From positions 1,178,001 through 1,242,000 of the forward strand of contig MU404055.1 of the NCBI GenBank assembly GCA_022695795.1: 64,000 nt of DNA. The letters are read 5' to 3'. Both the position numbers and the translations under genes were made by a program. Below, in pieces: positions 1-10,666 of this stretch. Origin of the DNA: Biscogniauxia marginata (taxonomy: Eukaryota; Ascomycota; Sordariomycetes; Xylariales; Xylariaceae). The stretch's first letter is position 1. Each line of letters begins with the position of its first letter. The notes beneath the pieces were generated by a model, which searched no databases, was not told where the DNA came from, and saw only the letters and a list, made by a program, of their open reading frames with translations.

Positions 1-44
1 CAATTAAAAAATGGTTAGAGGGCTATTTCATTGCCCTAGTGGTG

Positions 45-1391
45 TTACAGTGTGTCTGCAAGGCGCAAGACATAGGGCAAATTCCCATTGTCTTCTCTTG
101 TCGCGAGCCTGATAACGGAGCTCTGGGAAAGAGATAGGCTTGAGCTGGACGGCTGACTGACAGGGTAAGGGCGTCTTGTCTGCGCAAAGCTCATGGTGCT
201 TCTAGAACTTGGTGTCCGAGATAGCGCCGTACCTCCAGTCTTGCTTTTCGGCGTGGTGGGCGCCGTGCGATACTGGTGCCATGTATTCGAAGACGAGTTG
301 CGCGCTGGGAGATTCGGTCTGCGCGGATGTGAGCGTGTGCTGCTTCTGCTGATACTGAAGGAGCTAGCTATGCTTCGTGTAGGTGTAGTAGGAGTGGTGT
401 CTAAGGGAGCGTCATCGTCAATATGCCCATCGCTATCGGCGTAGCTGCTGCCGGGGTCCGGATAGCCGTATAGAATAGAGGTATCCAACGGCTGCATATT
501 GCGCAACAACTCAGCGAAGAGGTGCGTCAGCCTCCGAAACATCGCGTTGGACATGGGACGAGTGGAGAAACGGGCTCGTTCATATGTATCCAAGAATTCA
601 GATACATATTGAGAGCTCGGCAGCACATGAAGGCTTATGAGGTGAGAAATATAATCTCTCATGGACATGTTTAGCGCACGTTGAAGCAGGGCAACGGCAT
701 CGGCATTGAGAGTCGGCGGTACCGCGCCGGGCTTGAAATCTGCGGGGGCCTGAGAGACTGCTTTCGCTTCGATGAGATTCGGCAGCTCGGAAAGGACGGT
801 GCTGTACTGGAGGTTGGGTAGGTCTGGTGAGGCCGGCGAGCCCCAGCCGGGATGCTCAATTTCACCCCAAACAGGGCGCAGCTCCGGCAGAGCGATGCCC
901 ATCTCATCTTCGACTGTCGCGGGCGGCTTCGACCTAAACAACTGGAGAGACTTTCTCCCCTCCTTCGCGGGCGCATCGTTCGCCTTGGCCTCATCCGACA
1001 CTTCTTCCACAATTGGCGGCAGCGTTTCTGGCGCGATGACTTTGGGGCGAGCCTCCCACGCGATGGCAGCACTCCTTCCCAGGCTAGTAGCAATCATTTT
1101 CCAAACTTCCTTGGTAATATCACCCTTGTCGATCGGGATCCATGTCTTGGGAATCGAGGCTAAGACTGTACGGGTAACATAGAGCCTGAGCGCATATACG
1201 AACAGTACAATTAGGAGGGCGAGAACGTAGACTATAGCGATGATGATGACGTTGATGAGTCGGTAGTGGTCGACCAAGACCTGGCGAACGAAGTCGCCGG
1301 GAACGACGAGTAGTAGGACAGCTAGTACAAGACACAAGAAGACGTAAATGGAGGTGTATACTACGCGAAAGATGATTCCGGCAGATGCCAT
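45..1391 (-). CDS. DLT1: DLT1 (defect at low temperature) family membrane protein
   Basis: An uninterrupted 448-residue frame with an ATG start and TAA stop, no intron needed. The N-terminus has two strongly hydrophobic segments (about residues 7-30 and 45-70) separated by a short polar loop, then a conserved cytosolic stretch (RTVLASIPKTWIPIDKGDIT) typical of fungal DLT1 proteins. The C-terminal third is Ser/Thr/Pro/Arg-rich and probably disordered. DLT1 is a fungal-specific two-pass membrane protein named from a yeast cold-sensitivity phenotype; its molecular role is not known. It lies tail-out at the left edge, with its promoter in the 1.1 kb gap that follows. Family assignment rests on recalled sequence pattern. 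Confidence 0.85.
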   Translation of the reverse strand: MASAGIIFRVVYTSIYVFLCLVLAVLLLVVPGDFVRQVLVDHYRLINVIIIAIVYVLALLIVLFVYALRLYVTRTVLASIPKTWIPIDKGDITKEVWKMIATSLGRSAAIAWEARPKVIAPETLPPIVEEVSDEAKANDAPAKEGRKSLQLFRSKPPATVEDEMGIALPELRPVWGEIEHPGWGSPASPDLPNLQYSTVLSELPNLIEAKAVSQAPADFKPGAVPPTLNADAVALLQRALNMSMRDYISHLISLHVLPSSQYVSEFLDTYERARFSTRPMSNAMFRRLTHLFAELLRNMQPLDTSILYGYPDPGSSYADSDGHIDDDAPLDTTPTTPTRSIASSFSISRSSTRSHPRRPNLPARNSSSNTWHQYRTAPTTPKSKTGGTALSRTPSSRSTMSFAQTRRPYPVSQPSSSSLSLSQSSVIRLATREDNGNLPYVLRLADTL

Positions 1392-2499
1392 GGTATTATA
1401 GAGGTTGATCGTGTTGGGTGAGGTGACATTATTGTATGGGGAGGCAATGCGTATGACCGCGATCGAGCTGGTCGCGATTGTTCGAAGCTCATATTAGGAG
1501 ACGGGCGCACATGGCGATTAATAGACAGATCGTACAATTATTCAAGAGTCTAGGAGTTGAAAAGCAAGAGAAATGAGGGGTATAGGTAAAAAGACAGTTG
1601 GGATTTGAAGAAGAACAAGGCTAGCATTAGCGAAAGAGGAGAAGAGCGAAGGTGACGATGGCGGAGGAAGAATGGGACAAGTTTAGATGAGACCTCTGAA
1701 CTCGGTACATACCTGTAATATTAGGTTTGTAGTTAGGAGATTGGGGAGATCGGAAGTTAAGATTGGCGGGTAGGGTGGGGAAGGTAGCCCGTCGTAGTGC
1801 ATACCTAGCACGAACCCGGGAGTTACCAGGTAGTATGCACGAAATAGATATGTACATACTACATACGTAGGTAGGTACATATGGAATAGACTTGGGTTCC
1901 CCACCAAGACAATATCAGGATAACTTAGTACGTATGTAGCTACTCAACCTACCTAGGTACCTTAGGTACTTTGCTTCACTCTTGGAGTTGTGTATACCAA
2001 CTGACTACCCACCTAAGGTACTTAGAAATAAATAATTTATAGAGCGAAAATGGTACTACATAACGAGACTTTGTGGGCCAGTGCTGCGGATCAGTCAGCA
2101 AATAGGTTTATTCGCGGATGGATTGCGCATTAGTAGGTAGCTTTACAAAATCTCCCTTATTCAACCTCTTTTTCGTGTATTTGTTTGTTAGCTATAACAA
2201 CTTCTACATAAAACCTACCCACCTACTGTCATGGTAAATCACGTACTAGGTAGGTTCAATACATCATAGCTATGGATGGGCGGCATTCAAGGGAATAAGC
2301 TCATAGCTACCTCCTATATTATAATGTTATTTTATTTTATTTTCTTCTTCTTTTCCTTTCCCTTTACCTTTTCGTTACAAGCATTATGCACCTCCCATTT
2401 GCGCGTCCGCGTCGTCAAGATTCAGCCAACTTTCGTTAACTACTCTAATAAATTATCCCCTTCGGACAGCTGAAGACTTGATTCTAGCAACTGATGGCA
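1392..2499. other. intergenic, motif-rich
   Basis: Space between the DLT1 start and the NDC1 stop. No convincing gene. It carries several copies of the dispersed TAGGTAGG / CCTAGGTACC / CTTAGGTACT motif, notably at about 1865-1880, 1945-1972 and 2010-2022, plus a T/C-rich tract at 2325-2370. Confidence 0.6.
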
Positions 2500-4498
2500 C
2501 TAACTCACTTGCTGCATCTCAGCCTGTTGCGTTTCCGGGGCCTCCTTTTCCGCGGCCTCCCTCGCTAATCTCATGTCTGCTCGAGTGAGCCTCAAGTCCC
2601 TGCTGTATTGTCCAAACTCCACGACGAGCTCACTGAGCCCATCCTTCAAGGCGATGAGCAATTCCGCCACCTCGTCGCATTCTCGGCTCTGGGAAAGATC
2701 GGTCCAGTGCACGGGCAACTCATCTCGGAATTTCTCTAGCTTCCTGATGACTATCGTGAATGTCCGTATGATGGTTGGCACATCCATCTGCACCTTGCCG
2801 TAAGAGTCCTCCGCCAGACTGCAGACAGACAGCCGAGACAGTGCATATGCGGCGTTGACATAAACACTGACATTAGCATTCGGCGTGCCATAAACCGCTT
2901 TCGTCAACCGCCGACTGAATACCTCCTGGAATGCCGGTCCAATGATAGGTGTCTTCAGCACGTGAACTGACAAGCGTCGGAATAGGCCGGTGATTGCTTC
3001 AGGTCTAAGTGCCTCCTGTTGCTGCTTTGTCATCAGATAATCCGCCATTTCCGCTGCCGTTGTCTTCATGCCCGGCACTAGACTTTCGGCAGGAGTTTTC
3101 CCTGGCGAGCCCAAAGGTCGGATACCCTTCGAGGGAGGAGCTGGAGCCCATACGTCGTCTGCCCTCGGTGGCTGTACTAGTCTTTCGCGCGGCTGAGGCG
3201 GAGCTGGGACAGCCTCTGGGTTTGGTGGAGGTATCGGGGGCTTGCCATATTCATCAATATTTTGCTCTATCTTCTTAATCGTGTTTAGACAGATAGCATA
3301 TATCTGCGACCACATTGGACCATCTTTCCGATCGATGTCTTCGAAAATGGCCTTCCTCCTAACATCGAAATCCTTTGCGATGAGGGCTAGTTCCCACATG
3401 GCAAATGACTGCTTTATTAGCCGTGGGCCTGACACAGAGACATGATGTACTTACCGATACGCGGACTTTCTTGCTCTTCAACCCATTAAGCAAGCTACCG
3501 TTCGGGTCCTTAGACTCGGATGTCAGAGGCTGACCATTCTTTAATGGCGCCTTCCCAAGCTGTAATCTGAAGGCCATGTCGCCGAAGTACCATAGTAGAC
3601 ACAATAGGAATCCCGCCCACATGGACCGCGCAAGCATTGGAACACTCCATGGGGCCCCGCTGGGAGGGATATTCGATCTCGGAAGATTGTAGAATCGTCG
3701 GAAGATAGACATAGCCCAGGCCCAGGCGGAAGCCCTAAGGAAATGGTAAAGAAAGAGGTAGTTCGCTAGGCCGACAAGGATGGAGAGCATGCCCGACCGC
3801 AGGATGAGGGCAGGAGACCATTCACCCAACCTCCCAGAGAAGCTATCAGGTGCTGGAGGGACTGCGACACCCTCGGGTTTAGGCTTCACGGTGCCTAAGA
3901 CCATGCGGTCATAGTCCATAAAAACATGCAATACGCCTTGGACGACCCCTAGGATGACGAGGTTGACGGTGTAAAAGAGAGCTCGCTCGTTGAGCCGTAT
4001 CCGATCTCCACTGTGGTGTATAATCCAATGGATATTGATCTCGCCTGGAAGTGACAACAGGTAGGTCTGGCTGAACAGCCAGGCTGAGACAGCGAAGGTC
4101 AGGATGGTCTCCAGAGTGGAGAGAGGATATAAAGCGCGAAGGAAGGTCTCGAAGGGCGAGTTAGTTGTTCGGATGCCGATGTGAGAGTGGGCGATTCGGA
4201 GGATAATGACAGGGAGAACGCAGACGAAGATGGCCAAGGTCCGTAGACCAGGTAGACCAAGTGGGAACCATGACCATATGACTTGTGATGGACATCGGAT
4301 TAGCATTCACTACGGGCGACAGAGAAGAGGAGGATAACGGGAGAAATGCATACAGGAGTCCCAACTAGACCACGTGAGGGCTTCGATGTAGGCGATACCG
4401 AGCAGTAGGAGGACGGTATAGGCAAAACGTCTCTGTAATGCCGGCTGCAGGAAGTCTTTATACGGCGCTCGTCGCGCAACGGCAACGGTGGGAGCCAT
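2500..4498 (-). CDS. NDC1: nucleoporin NDC1 (pore membrane protein)
   Basis: Three exons on the minus strand: 4354-4498, 3455-4281 and 2500-3408, giving 626 residues in one frame. Intron 1 (4282-4353) has donor GTATGC and branch GCTAATC. Intron 2 (3409-3454) is only 46 nt, with donor GTAAGT and branch GCTAATAAAG. The first half holds about six hydrophobic segments, starting with RFAYTVLLLLGIAYIEAL; the second half is soluble and helical with a Pro-rich linker near residues 400-440. This is the Ndc1/Nup architecture: the protein anchors nuclear pore complexes and, in fungi, spindle pole bodies in the nuclear envelope. The length fits fungal Ndc1. The last codons before the TAG could instead be a further donor (GTGAGT at about 2508), so the extreme C-terminus is a little uncertain. 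It is divergent from PEP12. Confidence 0.85.
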
Positions 4499-5295
4499 CT
4501 TTCCAGCTCCAGGGAAGAGGTCGGTCGGTCCTCAGCTCAGCACATCCTCTAGATACCAAGTCAATTGGTCTGCCTGGACCTCTTTACGGAGCTAGGTAGC
4601 TAATGGATGACAACTCCTCGGGTAGGCCGTTCGCTCGTTCGTTGCTCTGCAGGGTTGTTGTTGGATACCGATGCGAATGAATGTAAATAAAATAAAAAAT
4701 GTTCAAGCTCACGGGCGCGGGTTTTGAGATTCACTAGTGTAGATGCAGGCGAAGTCTCCACTAATTGACACCTGTACAGTGCCTGAGGTACCTGCTGAGC
4801 TAACCTACGTGTACCTACCTGAACTTGCGGCTCTCCAGTTGTTAGCCTCGCAGCTTAAATGTACTTACCCGAGGCGCCTAAAGTACAAGCTACATCCTAC
4901 CAGGTATCTGAGGTCTTCAAGCTTTGTAGTCACTAGCCACACCATTGAAACAGCCACGAACTCTAACACCCTACCTACCTAGTGGACTGGACAGATTACC
5001 AGGTACCCACCCGTGCAGGTGACGCAGCTTTGTATGTGGCGCAGGTACCTGGCACCTTAGATCGACGTAATCTTGCGACAACGACGGATCGTTCCCACCT
5101 ACACCTTCCAGCCCACCATTTCCGTCTAGGCCGCTGCCTGTAACCAATAATTTGAACCAGCCATTCATTCCTTCACCCATCTCATCCAACTATTCAACGT
5201 CAAACAGCCAGCCATCTTTTCTCCCACTTGTATCTTTTCGTCTCTCAATAATCGCTTCTCGTAACCTCGCTCGTTTCGGGGTTTGACATCCCATC
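4499..5295. other. divergent promoter region NDC1 / PEP12
   Basis: About 0.8 kb between two genes pointing away from each other. No gene seen. It contains copies of the GGTACCT / ACCTACCT motif at about 4788-4820, 4960-4982 and 5000-5050. The last 100 bases before PEP12 are pyrimidine-rich, as expected for a fungal transcription start. Confidence 0.55.
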
Positions 5296-6222
5296 ATGTC
5301 GTTCGATCAACTATCATCGATAGAATCCGGCAGCCGGGCCGGGCGCCGGCAGAACAATGGCGCATACGCGGACGATCCGGAATTCTCGCGCCTGTCGCAA
5401 GGCCTGATGAACAAGCTCTTCCACCTGCAGGGCAGCATGTCGAAGCTCAAGTCGGACATCGGCCTGCTCGGAACCAGGCGGGACAACCCCCGACTGAGAG
5501 AACGAGTCCACGCGGCGCTGGAAGAGTCCACCGAGCAGTTCAAGGAAGTCGGCGAGGGCGTCAAGAAGATCCAGAGCTGGGAGGAAGTCACGGTAAGTGG
5601 TGTGCGCCGCGGGTGCTTCAGGCGGCAAGACGTGCTTTTTTGCGAACGGCATGAACTAACGCCCATACGTACGTGCAACGCATAGCCCACGCAGAAGTAT
5701 TCCCAGCAGAAACTCTCGCGCGAGTTCAAGGCCGCCCTCGGGGAGTTCCAGTCGCTCCAGCGCACCGCCCTCGAGAAGCAGCGGGCCTCCGTCACCGCCG
5801 CCAAGGCCGCGCTCGATCCCAACTCCCCCGCCGGCGGCGAGGGCGAAGCGTCCGCCGCGGCCGAGGGCGGCCTGCTGCAGCTCCAGGAGCAGGAGCAGGT
5901 CCACCTCGCCCCCCAGGACGAGGTCGACTTCCAGGACGCCCTGATCACGGAGCGCGAGGAGGAGATCCGCCAGATCGAGGAGGGCGTCGGCGACCTCAAC
6001 GTGCTCTTCCAGCAGGTGGCCCAGATCGTCAGCGAGCAGGGTGAGCAGATCCAGACCATCGAGAATAATGCCGTCAACGTCCGCGACGACACCCGTGGCG
6101 CCGACTATGAGTTGAGGAGCGCTGCGAGGTATCAGAAGAACGCCCGGAGCAAGGCCTGCTGCTTGTTGCTGGTCCTGGCTGTTATCATGACAATTGTCCT
6201 GTTGGCTGTTTTCCTAGGATAA
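5296..6222 (+). CDS. PEP12: PEP12-like endosomal syntaxin (Qa-SNARE)
   Basis: Exons 5296-5592 and 5686-6222 (intron 93 nt, donor GTAAGTGG, branch ACTAAC, acceptor ATAG) give 277 residues. The first 110 residues form the helical N-terminal syntaxin region. The SNARE motif spans about residues 185-248 (ITEREEEIRQIEEGVGDLN onward) and includes the central Gln in VSEQGEQIQTIE. A single C-terminal membrane anchor follows (CCLLLVLAVIMTIVLLAVFLG) with almost no lumenal tail, the standard tail-anchored SNARE plan. By family, Pep12 drives fusion of Golgi-derived vesicles with late endosomes. The exons are GC-rich at third positions, as in other highly expressed genes here. A different endosomal or vacuolar syntaxin (Vam3-like) cannot be fully excluded. 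Confidence 0.88.
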
Positions 6223-6586
6223 GCCGGTTTAGAGTAGTCGAAAGTGTAAGAGAGAAGGCATGCAGCTGGCGTCTGGCGTTTTGCGGACAAATCGGGTTGT
6301 AATTCATAGTCTAGTATATTGTTTCTTTTTCTTATTGGGAACCCCGACGAGCCCTCGAGAATTGATTATTTCCACGTTTTTTTTATATCACGTCTATGTA
6401 CACAAATTTCTAGCCACAGTGATTAGAGCTTTTGCTCACTGGTATGGCAATTTGGCCTTCGAAATACATACTGTCCGTTTCATCTTGTTTTAATAAACTA
6501 GATGCAATTCAAGAACAACTATATACAGCAATATAGAGAGGTATTGATGGCCTGCTAGTCTTGAGCAGACATAGTAATACCGCGCC
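6223..6586. other. convergent 3' region PEP12 / COX18
   Basis: Short 3'-to-3' spacer holding both 3' untranslated regions. It is T-rich, with AATAAAC-like sequence near 6491. No gene. Confidence 0.5.
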
Positions 6587-7795
6587 TTATTTTGTGTCCT
6601 TGCCTGTTTTCTGCTGCTGCAGCCGGCGTTTGCTAGGAGCTTCCCTCTGGTCTCTTTGCGGTTTGATAATGGGCACCTCTACTCCCTTGCATATCTCGAC
6701 CGAAGGTAGCTTCAATGGCATGAGGCGGTTTAAAATCGCAACCAAGGCCAGGTTGGCAGCAGAAGAGGACAGCCAATACAGATGCAACGCGGCTGGTAGG
6801 TCAACAGTGGCAGGTCCCACGAGAGCCCCCGCCAGGAGCAGACCCCGACGAAGCGCTAGATACCCTCTCTGTCTGCGCGTTATTTTTTGCTCGGGCAGTG
6901 ACAGTGACGTTCTCTTTTTAGCCGCGGGCTCGAGGCCGAAAAGGTCCCGGATACCGTCCCGGGATCTGGGGAGTATGTTTGCCACGAGGAAAGCAGATAA
7001 CAAGAAGGGTAAGACATGGTAAGGGTCAGCAACAGTTAAATCGGGAAACCAGAGACACCCCTCCGTGATCAAACTAGGGTCTAGGACCTGTCCAACGGAA
7101 GCGGTAGAGGGGTCAACAGCCGAAGCATCGACGATAGAGTCCCCTGCCGTTGATGAGGAGGCAGCCTCGGGGCTTCCTTCAACCGTAGTGCTCGACCCTC
7201 GACTATCGACATTACCGGGCCCGAGGACCAAAGATGCTAGCAGGCCTCGCGGGCCGCCGCACAGCCGTCGCACAGCATCGATAGCCAAGATCCAGAAGGG
7301 CAAGCCCGGGATACTGCTCCACAGCCTCCACGACTGCAGGCCGAGTGTTCGGTAGAGCCTCGTCCTCGCCTTCTCGAAGCGGCTCCTGACCTCCTGCTCC
7401 CTCCGCACAGGCGCGACGCCCTCCCGCCGCACATCCAGCTGGATACGCGAGCTCCACGCCTGCAGGACGGTGTTGCACCTGCCCCGGCGCTGGAGTATCT
7501 TCTGCGAGTAGACGCTGAAGGGCAGGCGGAAGACGAGGTTGACGCCGAGTGCGATGAGGGGAATGGTCAGAAACCACGGCGTGTGCGTGGCCGCGTGGAT
7601 GCTGACTAGCAGATCCGGAGTGCCTTGTACAATGGTGCTGAGAATGGCAGGGGTATGGAAAGCCCTCTTCCGCTGGTGGCTCCCGGGCCGGAGAGGGAAG
7701 AAGGGCCCGGATGAGGGTCGGAGTCGAGACCACACCAATGGGCTGAGGGATGAGCTACCTGCCCGGAGAGAACGAAGAGGACGTAGGGAGCTCAT
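6587..7795 (-). CDS. COX18: COX18-like mitochondrial inner-membrane insertase (OXA/YidC family)
   Basis: Single exon, 402 residues, ATG start. The first 50 residues are rich in Arg and Ser with no acidic residues and end in RKRAFHTPAIL, a typical mitochondrial presequence. Hydrophobic segments lie near residues 60-95 (TPWFLTIPLIALGVNLVFRL), 160-180, 255-278 and 325-362; the last pair contains LPAALHLYWLSSSAANL, the signature hairpin of OXA-type insertases. In yeast Cox18 exports the C-terminal domain of Cox2 during complex IV assembly. The N-terminal hydrophobic region and overall size favour Cox18 over Oxa1, which usually carries a longer basic tail. It shares a divergent upstream region with ALG11. 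Confidence 0.82.
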   Translation of the reverse strand: MSSLRPLRSLRAGSSSLSPLVWSRLRPSSGPFFPLRPGSHQRKRAFHTPAILSTIVQGTPDLLVSIHAATHTPWFLTIPLIALGVNLVFRLPFSVYSQKILQRRGRCNTVLQAWSSRIQLDVRREGVAPVRREQEVRSRFEKARTRLYRTLGLQSWRLWSSIPGLPFWILAIDAVRRLCGGPRGLLASLVLGPGNVDSRGSSTTVEGSPEAASSSTAGDSIVDASAVDPSTASVGQVLDPSLITEGCLWFPDLTVADPYHVLPFLLSAFLVANILPRSRDGIRDLFGLEPAAKKRTSLSLPEQKITRRQRGYLALRRGLLLAGALVGPATVDLPAALHLYWLSSSAANLALVAILNRLMPLKLPSVEICKGVEVPIIKPQRDQREAPSKRRLQQQKTGKDTK

Positions 7796-8526
7796 GATAG
7801 GTCATGCTGAAAAATATATTTAGAATGACCCTTTAATCAATCATCTGAGCGACATCGCTCTGGGTCATGCGCACGGGAATTGTGTTGCTGTGGGGGAAAA
7901 GCTCTCCAAACACAGCTGACATGTAATTACCTAAATGATTGAGTGACCTGTTTTTCGGTAGGTACATTCAATACGTAACTTCGTACCTACCTAACATTAG
8001 TGTGTTCTCGTGTAAGTGCCAGAGGTATCCTAGACGTATTTAAATCTTTAAGGTTCGAGGTTTCAATACAAACCCCACCTTCCGGTTGTCGGTGTACGCA
8101 AGCAAGCACCGACACTACCCTCGTATTTGATAAGATAAGGTTGCTAGAGGTTGTGAGGGACCTTACTCGAGGTACCTAACGTAGCCCGCGTTTGTGCATA
8201 TCTGTGCATATCCATCCCGACTTACAATCTTACACGAACACTTGTCTCCATCGCAAGTCTACCCGCATCAACCCATTGCCTCCCCAACTAATAAATCCAT
8301 GGGTCAGCTTGACTGGTTTCGGCACAGCCTAACAAGGCCAGACTAATACATTCTCTACACTCACTCGGAGATATTAGTCTGCGTACGCCCTCCGCAGTCC
8401 ACTCGTTACACCCAACCCATCGCATCGAACGTCCACACCTCACACCGCGCTGCCTCGACCTCAACTTCGACCTCGACTTCGACTTCGATTAGTCCTCCAG
8501 CGCAAGAGGTGCCCTTTTATTCCACC
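7796..8526. other. divergent promoter region COX18 / ALG11
   Basis: About 0.73 kb between two divergently transcribed genes. No gene seen. Copies of GGTAGGTACA and GAGGTACCTAAC occur near 7959 and 8168. The presumed ALG11 leader contains a short (TCGACY)n repeat at about 8453-8490. Confidence 0.55.
8453..8490 (+). repeat. imperfect hexamer repeat in ALG11 leader
   Basis: Six imperfect copies of TCGACC/TCGACT immediately upstream of the ALG11 start. A simple pyrimidine-biased repeat in a probable 5' untranslated region. Confidence 0.6.
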
Positions 8527-10290
8527 ATGGAATCCAACACCCTTGTCGTCACGGCTCTTGCCATTCTCTTCACTCCCTTTGCAGCCCTTGCGTTCTGGAA
8601 CTTCGTACTACCGGCCCTGTTCCGTATATTCTGCCAGACTGTAGGCTCGACCGCCGGGTGGTACTTGCGAAAGAAGACTGAAGGCCGTCGGTCCCTAATT
8701 CTCCGAGCGACAGAGGAGAGCGAAAAGAGCTTCCGGGAGAAGAACTCGACTAAGCCAGACAGCAGCGACGACGACTGGGAGAGCATAGACAGCACTGCCG
8801 TCGGCACCTCAGGCAATGGAGAGAAGGGCGGCCGGGATTGGGACGGAATTGTTGGCTTCTTCCACCCCTTCTGCAATGCTGGAGGAGGCGGCGAGCGTGT
8901 CCTCTGGGCCGCCGTGCGGGCCACCCAGAGGAGATGGCCGAAAGCTAAGATTGTGGTATACACGGGTGACCATGATGTCTCTAAAGACAAGATGCTGCTG
9001 CGCGTCAAGGTTGGCTCTCAAAGTCTTCTACCCAAGGCAGGATCAGATTACTGACTATATATCAGAGCACATTCAGCATTGATATCCATCCGCCCACGAT
9101 ACACTTCCTCTACCTATCGACTCGCCATTGGGTTCTCTCGTCTACATGGCCGCATATGACCCTTTTAGGCCAGTCACTGGGTTCTTTGGTCATGGGGTGG
9201 GATGCTTTCTCCCTGCTTGTTCCCGATATACTGGTCGACACTATGGGATACGCATTTACCCTCGGCTTGAGCAAGGCTCTCTTCCCCAACCTACCTACAG
9301 CTGCCTATGTGCACTACCCTACCATATCCACTGATATGCTCGACTCGCTTGATCCCAGCACCCCGGTCGGAAGCCAGGGTGTCAATGCTGGCAAGGGGGT
9401 TGGCCTTAAGGGCGCTGTCAAGAAACAATATTGGAAATTGTTCGCTGCTATTTATTCGAAGATGGGAGCTTCTGTCGACGTCGTCATGACCAATTCCTCC
9501 TGGACCCAGGCACATGTCCAATCTTTGTGGGGACCACAACGTCAACAGAGGGGTAGAACTAATCCTATCGCCGTGGTATACCCGCCTTGTGCGGTCAACG
9601 ATATCGAGCAGGCAGTCGAGGTTTCCGAAGAAAGCGAGAAGAGACGCGAGAAGTACATAGTGTACATCGCCCAGTTTCGTCCCGAGAAGAACCACCAACT
9701 CATTCTCCAGTCGTTTGCCGAATTCGTAAAGTCCGGCACCGATGCTGCGAAGGATGTCAAGTTGGTCCTCCTTGGTAGTGTTAGGGACGACAACGACTCT
9801 AGACGGGTATACAAGCTGCGCCTTCTGGTCAACGAGCTGCACATCAAGGACCAGGTCATTTTCCAACTCGATGCCCCGTGGTCGGAGATACTACAGTGGC
9901 TTGGGAAGGCTTACATCGGCGTTAATGGCATGTGGAACGAGCATTTCGGAATTGGTGTCGTTGAGTACCTGGCAGCTGGTCTGATCTCTGTCGTCCACAA
10001 CAGCGGCGGTCCGAAGCTAGATATCGTAACCGATGTAGACGGCCAGCCAACAGGTATACAAAGCCAAGCTTTTCTCATTCGGAAATTCAAGACAATGGCT
10101 CACATTTCTTATAGGATTTCATGCATCCACCGCCACCGAGTTCGCGGAGGGCTACGAGAAGGCCTTTTCCCTCCCGGACCCGCTAGCCGTCAGACGGAGG
10201 GCGCGATTGTCGTCCAAGAGGTTCACGGAAGAGGAATTCGTCAAGCGATGGCTCGCCGAGCTGGAAAAGCTCGTCGCGATGAAGCTATGA
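8527..10290 (+). CDS. ALG11: ALG11, GDP-Man:Man3GlcNAc2-PP-dolichol alpha-1,2-mannosyltransferase
   Basis: Exons 8527-9009, 9066-10053 and 10115-10290 give 548 residues. The start is the ATG in CCACCATGG; an upstream in-frame GTG at 8509 is not needed. Intron 1 (56 nt) has a weak donor GTTGGC but a good CTGAC branch, and the join restores the family sequence [16 protein letters not shown]. Intron 2 (61 nt) splits a Gly codon before [16 protein letters not shown]. An N-terminal membrane segment lies at residues 7-32. The GT4 fold begins at [17 protein letters not shown] (near residue 108), and the E-x7-E-type motif [15 protein letters not shown] lies in the C-terminal half. The enzyme adds the fourth and fifth mannoses of the N-glycan precursor on the cytosolic face of the ER. 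Its 3' end faces the gamma-glutamyltranspeptidase gene. Confidence 0.93.
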
Positions 10291-10666
10291 CCGGGAAATG
10301 TTTTTCAGTGGCTATAGAGGAATAGACTAGAGGAAACACGATATACCCCCTTTAGCTTTGTTTGCTTGTATAGTTTATAAATAGCACTTTCGCTTTTACC
10401 CTAGGTGATGAGAGAAAAGGATCGGACCAGGCATGTGATAACCAATTGATCCTAGTCGTGAGATGTAATAGCGACACTAGGTAGAGGCTCAATCGATGTA
10501 TTATAATCCTTGCTTGCCCTTGTTTTTCTAATTGATGATCAAACGAGACATGCTTTAAGTCTATCCATTACTGTATGTACTGTATGTATGGTCTGGGTAT
10601 GCTCACAAACTCCATCCCCTTTCCCCTTTCCCTCTTCACGTCCCCATATATACATACCTAAGGTAT
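10291..10666. other. convergent 3' region ALG11 / gamma-glutamyltranspeptidase
   Basis: 3'-to-3' spacer of 376 bases with AT-rich sequence and a CCTAAGGTATC motif copy near 10657. No gene. Confidence 0.5.
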
